From Holacanthus passer (taxonomy: Eukaryota; Chordata; Actinopteri; Pomacanthidae), in NCBI GenBank assembly GCA_025331565.1, contig JAFREQ010000024.1:1126001-1190000 (forward strand): DNA of 64,000 nucleotides, read 5' to 3'. Below are positions 49,201 through 59,830 of the stretch, one piece after another (position 1 is the stretch's first letter; every line of letters begins with the position of its first letter). The notes below the pieces were generated by a model. The model saw only the letters and a list, made by a program, of their open reading frames with translations. It was not told where the DNA came from and made no database searches. The position numbers and the translations under genes were made by a program.

Positions 49201-52200
49201 ACAGCCTGACGACTGGAAAGCAGCCGGCGCTCAGAGGATGAAAGAACCTTAATGAGACTGAGCCAGAAAAGACAATCAAGATAAGATGATGAAAGATGTG
49301 AATATCTGATTTGATGTTTGCTTTCTAGTGGGATGATGATGATGATGATGATGTGGAGGTTGGTGACACCTGAAGTTCTTTCTTTCTTTCTTTCAACAGA
49401 TGGAGAGAATTTGAAAGGATTCAAACCTGATCCTGAATTGTCCTTCTTCCTCCTCGGCAGATTAGTAATATGAGGAACAAAAAGACTTTTACTGACCAAC
49501 TGAATCTGTGTCTCAGTGTCTGAACGGCAACAAAACAAAGTTCAGTTTTCAGTTTTTGTTTCGCCATCTTCACCTCATTGCTGTGCTTCCTGAAAACAGC
49601 TGTGTTTAAAAAAGAAAAATGCTATTGAAAATATGTTGCATCTTTTCTTTCGCTCGCTTCCAAAATGCATTCTTTACGGCACAAAACACCACCACCTTGG
49701 TCCACAGGGGGCGCCAAAATGAACCCTGCAGTTGCTTTGAATGGTGGATTTTTCTTTAAATGTATTTTACATCCAGCTTCTGTTCAGTGACCATTTTCCA
49801 TGGTTTTATGAGACAGTCGAGACTGAATGAGTGACATTAGACATGGTGGTAAATTTATCCTCCCAGATTACTGTTTTAACATGGACGTCGATGCCCTTCA
49901 ACACGAATAAAAACATAAAAATGAATGTGTGACCTGAGGGACGCCTGCAGAAAGGAAGCCTGTGTTTCTGTGTCTGAGTCATGTAGTCGTCAGATAAATA
50001 TTCAAATTATTTGGAAGAATTCACACACAAACATGTTGACATCCCTCTGGCTGTCTCTCCCTGTGTCGCCGTCTCCTCTTGGCACAAATCTTCTGTCTTA
50101 ATTTAGCTTCAACAAATCCTTTTTTCTCCTCTTGCTGACATTTTATAATCTAGCATTTAATGTGATTACAAATCAACAACAGTTCAGCTTCATCTGTGTT
50201 TAAATCCTGATCTCAGGTTGTGGTCGGCCGAACGTCTCCAAACTGAAGCCTGAAGAAAAAAACCTAAATATTATTTCACAAATGAAGTCGAATCTTTAAA
50301 GTTTATGGGAAATTACTGACATTTAAAGTACAATATTTTGAGTATATTGCTTTTCTCTACATTTGGACCAAATTACATAATAATTTTTTGAGATTACTTT
50401 ATTTCTAAAGCAATTTCATTATCAAGTTGTTAAATCCATATTTCTTCATTTCTAAAGTCATAAAGTTCAATATCATGACTGCATTATGTTTCTCTGACTT
50501 CTCGTGTCACCACCTTTCTCAACAGATTAGGACTTTATGCTTTTTTCCTCTCATGGCTCTGATAATCCAGCGAGGTTCAGTATTTCAGTTTAGTGATGCT
50601 CAGTCTTTCCCACTGGACTGTCTTTGGTGATGATGACCAACATAACCACACTGATCCTTTCAGTGTTTTCTTAATTGGCTCCTTTCAGATGAAGTTTATT
50701 ATCCTTTGGATCTTTCGTACTTTTGACTGCAGCCAATCAAAAGCTGGACTCTTGATGAGCTGGAACCCTCTGCTGAAGACGGGCGTGGACGGCTGGACAA
50801 GGGAAAGAAGCAGGACTGTGGGTTTCCAGGAAACTGACCCACATCACAAACTTCCTGGAGTCTGCTGATGTGGACTGAAGGGGACCTCTGGGCTCTGGTG
50901 CCGTGCTGCCCTCTAGAGGACTCGTACAGTCATTACACTGCAGCGTGAGACCAGTTGTATTTGAAACTGAAAACCAGCTGGTTCATCAAGAGAAAATCCA
51001 TCAGCAGAGACTCAGCAGGATGATTTTCAGTGTTTACAGGAGAATACTTTGATCTTTAACTCTGACCCACATTTATTCATGTTAACTCTACATATCAGTT
51101 CACCTGCGTATGAGACTGACGTGTGAGTTAAGGGCCTGAATCTGTCAACGTGATGTTTCAGTTAGGGAGGCTTACCTGCATCCGGAGCGGACACCTGACC
51201 TCTGCACCAGCCTCCACCTGTGCAGCATCACCTGCATCACCTGCGTCGCCAAAACACAACAAATCTGCTTTTATGAATTCCTCCATTTTTTCCAGAGAAA
51301 ACTGATCAGAACAGCAGAGTTACAGAAAAGAAAACTGACACCAGAAGTAAAAACGCTCCGTGAGCTGAAACAAGAAAAAGCAGCAGAAGAAGAGTCACAG
51401 ATGTATTTTATATCAGGTGATCAGAAGCCTGATCATGTGACCTCTGGTCAGCCAATCACCATCTTGTCCAGCCCACATCTGCAGGACACGCACGCACCTG
51501 TGCCACACCTGTCCTACGTCACACAGACTTTCAGGCAGGTGAGAAAAAATACAACTGTAGACGTAGCAATATTGTCTTTATATATCTACATCAAAGATAT
51601 AGAATAAATCAACAACTTCTTCAGACTCATAATTAATTCTATGTTTTGTATTCAGATGTACTGAAACATGATCACTATACTTTAAATTTACTCTTCATAT
51701 ATTTCTGGGCACAATACTATTTTATACTACTTTAAATACAATATAATATAATTTGCTCTCATTCATTTGGGTATATAGTATTTCATCAGTGATGATCAGT
51801 GTTGTACGCAGGTGAAGTCACTGTAAACACATGCAGACCTGCAGATTTCAGCTTCTGTCACTTCCTTGTCCAGCTTGAAATGATGATTTGAGATTGTGAA
51901 TATGTGGAGGTGCAGCGAACCTGCAGCAGCTGTTCGTTTCCACAGCTTCTTTCTGTTCTGATGAACAGACCAGACGAGTTAAACACCTTCTTCTCCAACA
52001 CGTTCATTCATGAGTTCATAATTCACCTTTGACCTCGTTGTTCTTCCACACATCAGCGCCGCAGAACTGAGTTTAAACGCTGGCTGTGACGCACGACTGT
52101 AAACTGAAGAGTTCACTGTGGAAGCGACAGAAACTCAGACTTCACTCAGGTTTAGTTTGGAAATGAAAACCTTTAATGTCTTGACATCAACAGGAAACTG

Positions 52201-54179
52201 TTTGTGTCCTTTTTGTGTCAAGTGTCTGTTCAACAGGTTAAATGACATGATGAAATTCACTGATGTGCTTCAATACAGAAAAACTAAGTGAGGTTTAAAA
52301 ATATGTTTTTGTCTGTGGCAGCAGGACTCTGATGGTGATGACGATGATGTCGGTCCGTCCACCATTTTTGGTCCGAACTGAAATATTACAGCAGCTGAAC
52401 ACAACATGTAAACTCTGTTTCAGAATGGTTTAATATCAGTGTGTAACACAGATAGCTAACTAATGTCGTATCGGCAAGGTGATGATAAATGAAGTAGGAA
52501 TGCTGACTCGCCTTATTCTGCCAATAAAACATCCCAGTGAAGTCTTATTCAGATAAATTATATAGTAAATACGACATGCTGAGATCTCAGCTTGTTCAGA
52601 CATTAATTCATTACTGAATTACATTAATGACCCTGATCACCACTCGGGACGCAGCTGTTTCCTTCAGTCACTTGTACAGTGTTCTGACAGCAAAAAGACA
52701 AATAATGGGAGCGACACCAAGAACGCACTTTAATTAACTGATTCACAAAAACACAAATCAAAGTGTAAAAAGAGAGACGTGATGTGGACGACAGTGAAGC
52801 CGCTGGTGTGAGTGGGTGGATGTGTGGTAAATATAGTGTGTGGGTGTAGGTGGGAGCCAAACACAGTGAGTCTCTCCAGGACGACTGAGGTGGCAGCTTT
52901 TATTGTGACGGGCATCATTGGCGCCACCCATCAATTACATGAACCTACGAGAGAGGAGCGAACAGACAGCGGCTGAGTCCATTCGTTCAGTCAGAAGAAT
53001 CAAGTGGCAGCTTTAATGTCCTGAGTCTGTTCAGCTGTGTCTCTTCTTCCCAAAGTAAAGGTTGTGTAATTTGACAGCAGACACAGAAAGAGTGTTATCG
53101 CTTCTTTATAAAAGAGAGAGCTCACAAAAAACAGCTTTTCTATTTTTATCCTCCGTTTGTGTTCTGGCTGCGTCAGTGATGCAGCGGAGGAGGACGACCT
53201 GAAGAATAAAGCTGCCGCCCACAGAGACGAGCTCATTCACACTGAAGGTGTTTCAGTCTCAGATTCAGAACTGTGTGGTGAGAACCATCAGGCTCAGAGA
53301 CCAGGCTTCATCCTGAGACCAGAAGACTGTTGAACTCTATCCACTGCTACACTGAACTATTTCATATACATATATATATATACATATACTCAACACACAT
53401 CACAGTATACGTATATATTCATTTCACTGCCATCTATAGTCTATTAAACCATCGCAGAATAAATGAATGAGCATCACCTGTTCATACCCAGCTCTCATTA
53501 AGAATATACTTTATCACTACTATGTTTTTTAATCACTTGATTTCTTGTGGAACAATCTTGTTGTATTTGCAGATTTTTTCCACCAGCTTTAATTAATTAA
53601 TCTATTTCTGAGTGACAATGACACTGATGTGAGCAGGGAAAGTGAATATAAAAGGAACCAGGCCGACCTTCGCTTGATCAGCTACTCATCAGGGTCTCAG
53701 TCATTTAAGTTATTTTTATGGTCTTTTTTATGTGAAATGAGCTTTTACTGGATTCGTGACAGCAGGTGACTGTTAACGAATATGCTTTGGTGCTAATAGT
53801 TGTGCTGAAACGATTTGTCAGACAGAAAAATGAAGCAATAACTATTTTCATAATTAACTGTGAATCCCAGTGAATCCCCATCCCCCAGAGACTCTGACCA
53901 CATTTAGGCCTAAACCTGGATAATAAAATGGGATCTGTATCTGGGTGTGTAATCTGAATAATGAACGATCTGTTCTTCACTGCCGGTGTTTTAATACATT
54001 TTTTAAATCACTCATGAAATAAGATCTCTGTCCTCCAGAACTAAACCTGCATGTGAGGCAATTCAGGCCCGGACTGATGATGAATGATCTGAGTTGTGTT
54101 GTGTCAGAGGAAACTTTATCAACTTTGTGAAGTGCTGTCTATGACAAACTCTTAATTTTTGTAAATTTAAAAAGAGATT

Positions 54180-54183
<4 letters not shown>

Positions 54184-54213
<30 letters not shown>
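54184..54213 (+). repeat. (GT)n microsatellite
   Basis: Pure GT tract about 530 bp to the left of the FRAT 3' end. Confidence 0.95.
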
Positions 54214-54214
<1 letters not shown>

Positions 54215-54735
54215 CAGGTGAGTGTGCTCAGGCTCGACCTGTGGTCTCAGTATGAATGAGCATTTGTCTGTGTCGTGGTCATCTGGAGGCCAAACATCCA
54301 CCCAGAGACCAAAACATGATGTCAGCTGCCCCGTCAGCTCCATCTGCTCCTGCGGCCGCGAAGGATGACGACACACACTCTCAGTAACTGAGCCGCGACA
54401 GCAGAGGGAGCCGCCATAAACAATGTGTAGGACCTTGACCGGCCCGCGGCTCGGCCTGAGTGAGCAGGCGAGTCCAGCCGAGCAAAACATGTTTTCCACC
54501 ACCGGTGTCGCGGCCGCCTGCTGCGATCCAGCGGGGGGAGGGGGGCATTTATCGGCTGATAATGAGCGCGTGTCCTTCAAGACCACGTTGTCCACAGAGC
54601 CACAGGAAGCAGAAGGGACACACACTTTCACATGTAGAACAAGGAAAACTGGACAAAACAAGTGAGAGAAGCTTCTGGAAAGGCTGCAGCTTCAAGCAAC
54701 CAATAAAACTGGACAGAGGTTTGAAAAACAAAAAT

Positions 54736-55888
54736 GAGTTTATTAAGACAACAAAAAAGGCCTGAATACTCAGGAACATTATCAGATACTTCGTTACGAA
54801 GCAGTCGTGGTGATTTTTCTTTACACAGAGAGAAACAAATAGAAAACAAACAGAACTCCCGGTCGGAATTCCAAAAGGTGAAAGCACCACAAAAGTGTTG
54901 TCATGTGACGGCCGACCTTTCCCCCCAAACATTACAAACAAACAGTGACACATCTCCCAAAGCCCTGTGGGAACAGGGCGTGCAGCCTCTGCTTTCCCAT
55001 GCCCCCAGTTCTCCTCCATGTTTGATGTCCATGTTCCCCTTTGAAAAAAAACACTTAGAAGAATGTGGAGCTGCCGTTGACTGAGGTGCAGCACGTCGTC
55101 GTCCTGGGATCAGATCGCGTGGCCTTTTAGAATAGAAACCAGCAGTAAGGCTCATTTCACTGAACTGTGTGGGTGAGGTTGAGTAAACTGGAGAAACGAG
55201 CTGCTCCCAGAGCAGGTAAAAGGAACAACCCACCGAACAGCCTCATCTGAAATGAGAAAAAGGAGGGAGCACTTCCTGTCTGAACAGCCGCTCTTTACAC
55301 CAGCATTAGACTGTAAACAAAATGGATCACCAGACCACCCAACCCCCATCATGAGGGTCTGCCAGAGCAGGCAACGGCTGCCGTGAGCAAACCTCCCCCC
55401 CAAACACATGAACAGATTCCAGGATGCAAATAAAAAATGAATAATCCAGGACTTCCTGCTGACTGAGACTCAACCATCCAGCAGCTGGAGAGAAAACCCC
55501 CATTGTTCAGGTCTCCACCTTCAGAGCCTCCATGTGGTGGATGTGTCCATTCAACAGCAGCCTGCGGAGGCTCAGACCTGCCTTTTCTCTACAGATACAC
55601 TGGGCTGAAGCTGCTGGTTTCTGTCGGTTCAGATCTGCTCTGAGCCTCAAAGACACATTCAAACATAAACAACGCGGCTAGTTAGCCGGGTGGCTAACAG
55701 GCTAGCTCGGCTAACTGCTAGCCACAAACAAACGTTACAGACAAACCGATGAAAATGGATGAAATTAGAAAACACAGCTACCAGTTCTGTGAAATGTGGT
55801 TCTACACAGTCTCAGTCTTTGTGTCCACCCGGGGGGCGGGGGAGGCTGCGGCGGCGGGCAGCCCGGCCCGGGCTCGTCCTCCCCGGTA
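54736..55888 (-). other. frat1: Probable 3'UTR of the FRAT gene
   Basis: The minus-strand sequence after the FRAT stop has no recognisable coding. A minus-strand AATAAA lies at 54739-54744, giving a 3'UTR of about 1.15 kb. A cluster of GCTAG/TTAGC motifs lies at about 55675-55730. Long frames here (for example 54549-55094) resemble no protein I know. Confidence 0.45.
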
Positions 55889-56640
55889 TCAGCAGGGCAG
55901 CGTGTCGGCCGCCGGGGGGAACTCCGCACAGTCCGAGGCGGAGAACTGCAGCCTCCTCACGGCCTCTTTGATCAGGTTCCCCGACAGGATGAGCTCCTGC
56001 AGCAGCCGGTGCGGGTCGTCCTCCTCCACGCCGATCCGCTTCTTGCTCCACGGTTTGATTTGGTCCCAGTCCTGCTCGCCGTTAGATCCGGGGATGCTGT
56101 AGGGGCTGGCCCGGCTGCTCCCCCGGTGGCCCCGGCTCCGGAGCCGCATGCAGCAGCCCGAGCGTTTCTGCGCCGGAGCCGCCGCGCCGCCGCCGCTGAG
56201 GATGGCGGCCGGCTTGCCCCCGCCGGTGCCGCCGCCGGTGAGGCCGTGCAGGCACGACATGGACACGGACACGGTCTTCTGGTGGCCGCCGCCGTTGCTG
56301 TGGAGCTGCAGCGCCTCGCCGATCCTCGTCACCAGCGCGTCCACCTCTTTGGAGTCGACGGTGACGGACTGCTCCAGAAAGATGTAGTTCTCCTTCCGGC
56401 AGGGCATGGCGCCGGCTGCGGGCTGTGGTCGGGCTCTGGCTCTGCTCTGGGTCGGGCTGTCGGGGCTCGGGAGTCGCTGTGACTCGGGTCGCTGCTCGCT
56501 CTCAACACGCCGCTTCGGCTCCAACAACCACAGTCGATTTGTAAACAATGGGTGACGCGTCCCGGACCGTACCAAGTGTCCTGCGGCGGGAGGGGGAGGC
56601 GGCAAACACAATCAATACACGGTCCCGCAAGAGTCACGCA
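55810..56640. promoter_or_regulatory. CpG island covering the FRAT coding region and promoter
   Basis: Much higher C+G and CpG density than the surrounding AT-rich sequence, running from the 3' end of the FRAT CDS to about 230 bp upstream of its ATG. The boundary was judged by eye. Confidence 0.7.
55889..56407 (-). CDS. frat1: FRAT/GBP GSK3-binding protein, intronless
   Basis: FRAT proteins bind GSK3, keep it from phosphorylating beta-catenin and so activate Wnt signalling. CDS from ATG 56407 to TGA 55889, 172 residues in one exon, as FRAT genes are intronless. The N-terminus MPCRKENYIFLEQSVTV then KEVDALVTRIGEALQL matches the conserved FRAT start (MPCR and the DxLVxxIGExLQL helix). The C-terminal GSK3-interaction helix is DDPHRLLQELILSGNLIKEA plus VRRLQ (about residues 130-155). 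The middle is Gly/Ala-rich and poorly conserved. It is shorter than human FRAT1 (279 aa) because the proline-rich linker is small. Frat1 versus frat2 cannot be separated by eye. It sits in a CpG-rich island. Confidence 0.9.
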   Translation of the reverse strand: MPCRKENYIFLEQSVTVDSKEVDALVTRIGEALQLHSNGGGHQKTVSVSMSCLHGLTGGGTGGGKPAAILSGGGAAAPAQKRSGCCMRLRSRGHRGSSRASPYSIPGSNGEQDWDQIKPWSKKRIGVEEDDPHRLLQELILSGNLIKEAVRRLQFSASDCAEFPPAADTLPC

Positions 56641-56660
56641 ACGAATCAACGGACTAATAT

Positions 56661-56666
56661 TTTATA
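56661..56666 (-). promoter_or_regulatory. frat1: Possible TATA box of the FRAT gene
   Basis: Minus-strand TATAAA about 255 bp upstream of the FRAT ATG, just outside the CpG-rich segment. Plausible but unsupported by any other evidence. Confidence 0.3.
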
Positions 56667-57483
56667 GTGTTAAAAATGTATTTCCACATTTTCAACCTAA
56701 CAATTGAACTGTGACTCCTGTCTACGGTTTCTGCCGGTGACCTGACTTCCCGCCACAACCCCGGGCGCGCGCCGCTGTGGACGGATCCCTTCAAATGGAC
56801 ATTACATAACTCATAAATGTCTGTTGAGGCAAAACAAACAAAAGGCTGAAATCAAGCTTCAACCACGAGCTCCCGTTTTTTTAAAAATAAAAAATCGTCA
56901 AACACACAAGCTCGGGCTGGAGTTAGAATATATGTCGACAATCATCAGATTATGTTGTCAAACCAGAGTCAAACTGACTCAAAGCTTTAATGCAACGTCT
57001 TTATCTCAAACTTTATTCAGATAGCAACAATTATGTCTCCATGGAGTTTAGATAATATTTATAGCTATGACTTTGACCTCATAGACGTAGCCTTTTATGA
57101 TTATTATTATTATTGTTATTATTGTTATGCCAAGGATGCACCATGTTTGGTAACAGCTGTAAAAAAAAAATATGCACCTGAAGGATGATGAAACAAATAT
57201 TTGCAGTCACAGTATCTGATCATGTAAAGGTGATGTAACACATGCAAAAACACGATGTCTCTTCCTTTGTCTAAACAAACACTTTAAATCGTATATCTGT
57301 TTCAGTCAGACTCATCTCTGCGCGCTGAACACATATGATGTCATAAAGTCATCTTATCTGTGTCTGGACACTGAAAACTGTCTGAGTACACGGATACAGT
57401 TGAAATATTTGGCCCTGAGTCTGAAGTGTAAACGTGTGGATCCGCCTCTGGCATCCAGCGTGTCTGCAGTGACAATAGGAGTG

Positions 57484-57511
57484 TGTGAGTGTGTGTGTGT
57501 GTGTGTGTGTG
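57484..57511 (+). repeat. (GT)n microsatellite
   Basis: GT run about 80 bp left of the CArG/E-box/CCAAT cluster. Confidence 0.95.
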
Positions 57512-57591
57512 GGAACACAGTGTACAGTTCTGTTTCTGAGAAACTGCACCAGCTCTAAACCTGATGCTCCAGTCTGACGGAGCCCTCATGG

Positions 57592-57642
57592 CCTTATAAG
57601 GAGCTACTATCACTGCCAGCACGTGGTGCGTCAGCCAATCAG
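57592..57642. promoter_or_regulatory. CArG box, E-box and CCAAT box cluster
   Basis: CCTTATAAGG (57592-57601) is a perfect SRF CArG box and palindrome. CACGTG (57620-57625) is a perfect E-box. CCAATCAG (57635-57642) is an NF-Y type CCAAT box. Three strong motifs in about 50 bp suggest an enhancer or core promoter; no gene next to it was recognised. Confidence 0.4.
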
Positions 57643-58746
57643 AGGGCCCGGCTGACGCTTCCTGTGGGTCTCAATAGGCTCGTTTGAGATGAGCCACGCA
57701 TGCGCAATGTGTGTGCGCGTGTGTAAGTGCGTGTGTGTTCACAACTTTACTGAAACTACATTTTACTGATTTATAACATCTTGTGTAAACAACTCAAGTC
57801 CTCGTCACATTTTGTAGAAGATCATTTTCTGTGCGATCGTAATATTTCACACTCAATCGGAGGCTCTTAGTTTCATGTTGTGCAATAAAGGTTTAACCTG
57901 TTTGCCATGAAGCTTGTTTATACAGCACTTATCAAAACAAGCAAATACAAAGACAGACATTTCCACATAGAGTTACAAACAAATATAAATCAGTCAATAA
58001 ATAAAAGCCTAATTACAACTGTTCGCCAGAGAAGTGTGATATGTTTAGTTCAAGACTCTTATACGTTATAACGACAGAAAACCGGATAAAAGACAAACAC
58101 AGCTGTTTGGATCTGAGTCTAATTATGTCACTGAAGGAAACTTGTTGCCACAGTCGCTGCTTCTCCTTCCTGTGTGGACTCATCTTGAATGTGACAAGAG
58201 TCAAACTGGGACCCAGTGAGCTTGTGGCCGTTAGGAGTGTGAAACCAAGATAAACCGTCGACACTTCCTGAAAGATAAAACAATAATACTTAGATTACTT
58301 TAACCCATCTCAAGTCACAATAAGCAGCTTATAGCTTACAATGGATACTTTTATCTACTTACACTGAACCATTTATATCAATGGCACATTTATAGTGTTT
58401 AAGATTAGATTAAAAGCAAATTCAGGGAAAAGTAACTCCGGAGTCTCAAAGCTGCACAAAATCAAAGCTAAAAAATAGTGATGGAGCGTCTGCAGAGCTG
58501 ATTCACTCTGTCCATGTAAACAGGGATACGTCGAAGTCTCTGTGAGTCACGTTTGAAACAGCTTCTCTTTTCCTCTGGTCCGACTTCCACCGCTGGAATC
58601 TTTGTCTTGAAGTGTGTGACCCAGTTTTGTGCCAGCTCACTTCCTCGGTCTTTCATGTTTTCCTGTACATGAGTCAGCGGCGGTTGTAAACAGCCTGCGA
58701 ATACAATTCCTGTTTGTCTTCACCGGCAGCTGCTGCTCTCACACTC

Positions 58747-58781
58747 AGGTCACACAAACAGGGCCGATGTTTGTGTGACCT
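58747..58781. repeat. Perfect 13-bp inverted repeat with a 9-nt spacer
   Basis: AGGTCACACAAAC (58747-58759) and GTTTGTGTGACCT (58769-58781) are exact reverse complements. Each outer end carries an AGGTCA nuclear-receptor half-site. Confidence 0.9.
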
Positions 58782-59619
58782 CATCCTCTGTCTGCGTTTG
58801 TGTACGATGAGACCTGGGGGAGATAAACCGGGACGTCAGTCAGGAGATTAATAAACCTTACAAATACACACAGAAAACACTGTGAGGCTCTGTCTGTCAA
58901 AATGAGAGGCAGCCGTCCGCCCTTTGTGTTCAGAGACAGGGTTTAAATAAAGAGAGCAACAACAGACGAGTTAAACGAGACTAGGCGTTGAAATAAAAGC
59001 TAAGGAATCCAGTTTGAAGGCTGAGATACTGATATTTGAGAGTGTAAACAGACTAACTTTCTCCAGCCGTGTTAGCTGCTATCTTCACTTAGCTCGCAAA
59101 GATAATGTTAAATGTTTGACAGGTATAATGTCTGCATTTACACATTTACACATTTATTCATTTGAAAAACTGAACGAGATCAAAAGGGTCTTTAAAGTCA
59201 TTAGAATTCATCCTCTGGGTTAATGAAAGTCTTTATTAAATATTACGGCATTCCAGCTGAAGGTTGGAAAATGGTTGATTGTCCACTGAGCCAAGCTGCT
59301 AACGAGGCTAATTATTGAATGTCAATCATGAAATGTTCTTTGATGGTTTTACTGATCGTAATTCATATAGATACACTTGTGCAAATATTCAATAATAAAA
59401 AGCATTTTGACACAAAACATTCCAAAACAACAGTTTGGGTATTGTTTTGGTTGTTGATAACATTTGGAGAATTAGCTTAAAGCCCATGCGCAGATGCAAG
59501 AATGAAAGAATCTACTAGCAAGTGCTGTGTGTTTATCAAAGCCGGATATATTTTCTTCCCACTGTTGTCCAAAAACTATACATCACTTTTCAAACTCATC
59601 ACTGAGCCTCACTGTTGTT

Positions 59620-59830
59620 CCTTCATCACCATGAACTCACACACTGTAGTTCATCTGGACTCGATCCCACAAACACAAAGACTCACTAGAGACCAAATGT
59701 GGATTCTTCCGCCGCTGAAAATAGTCCCCAACAAATGAACTATTTCCTCCTGTTTGCAGCATTTGATGAAAATCCCAGTTGGACTTGGAGCTGAGAGCCA
59801 CACACAGGAAGTAAGAAAGTATTGAGGGAT
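59620..59830 (-). repeat. Second copy of the repeat found at 8277-8545
   Basis: The reverse complement shares GGGGACTATTTTCAG, TTTGGTCTCTAGTGAGTCT and GAGTCCAGATGAACTA with the npr1-intron copy, in the same order and spacing. Confidence 0.75.

Larger units (their letters stand above)
41910..54735. other. Long gene-free interval between kcnv1 and the FRAT gene
   Basis: No open frame here has recognisable homology or splice-site logic. Contents I can name: (CA)n 42490-42512, (GT)n 42625-42663, (TG)n about 43584-43607, a GCGCCACCAT repeat copy (about 42980-43220) and a fragment (47340-47400), TTCATCCTCTRGGGA fragments (about 46505-46580), (GAT)n about 49332-49352, an AT palindrome (about 53362-53420), a TATA-like box (53647) and (GT)n 54184-54213. 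Confidence 0.6.

Noticed and set aside
54549..55094. 181-aa minus-strand frame left of the FRAT stop
   Set aside because: No recognisable domain, and it lies in the probable FRAT 3'UTR. Cys/Phe-rich composition is what translated UTR sequence gives.
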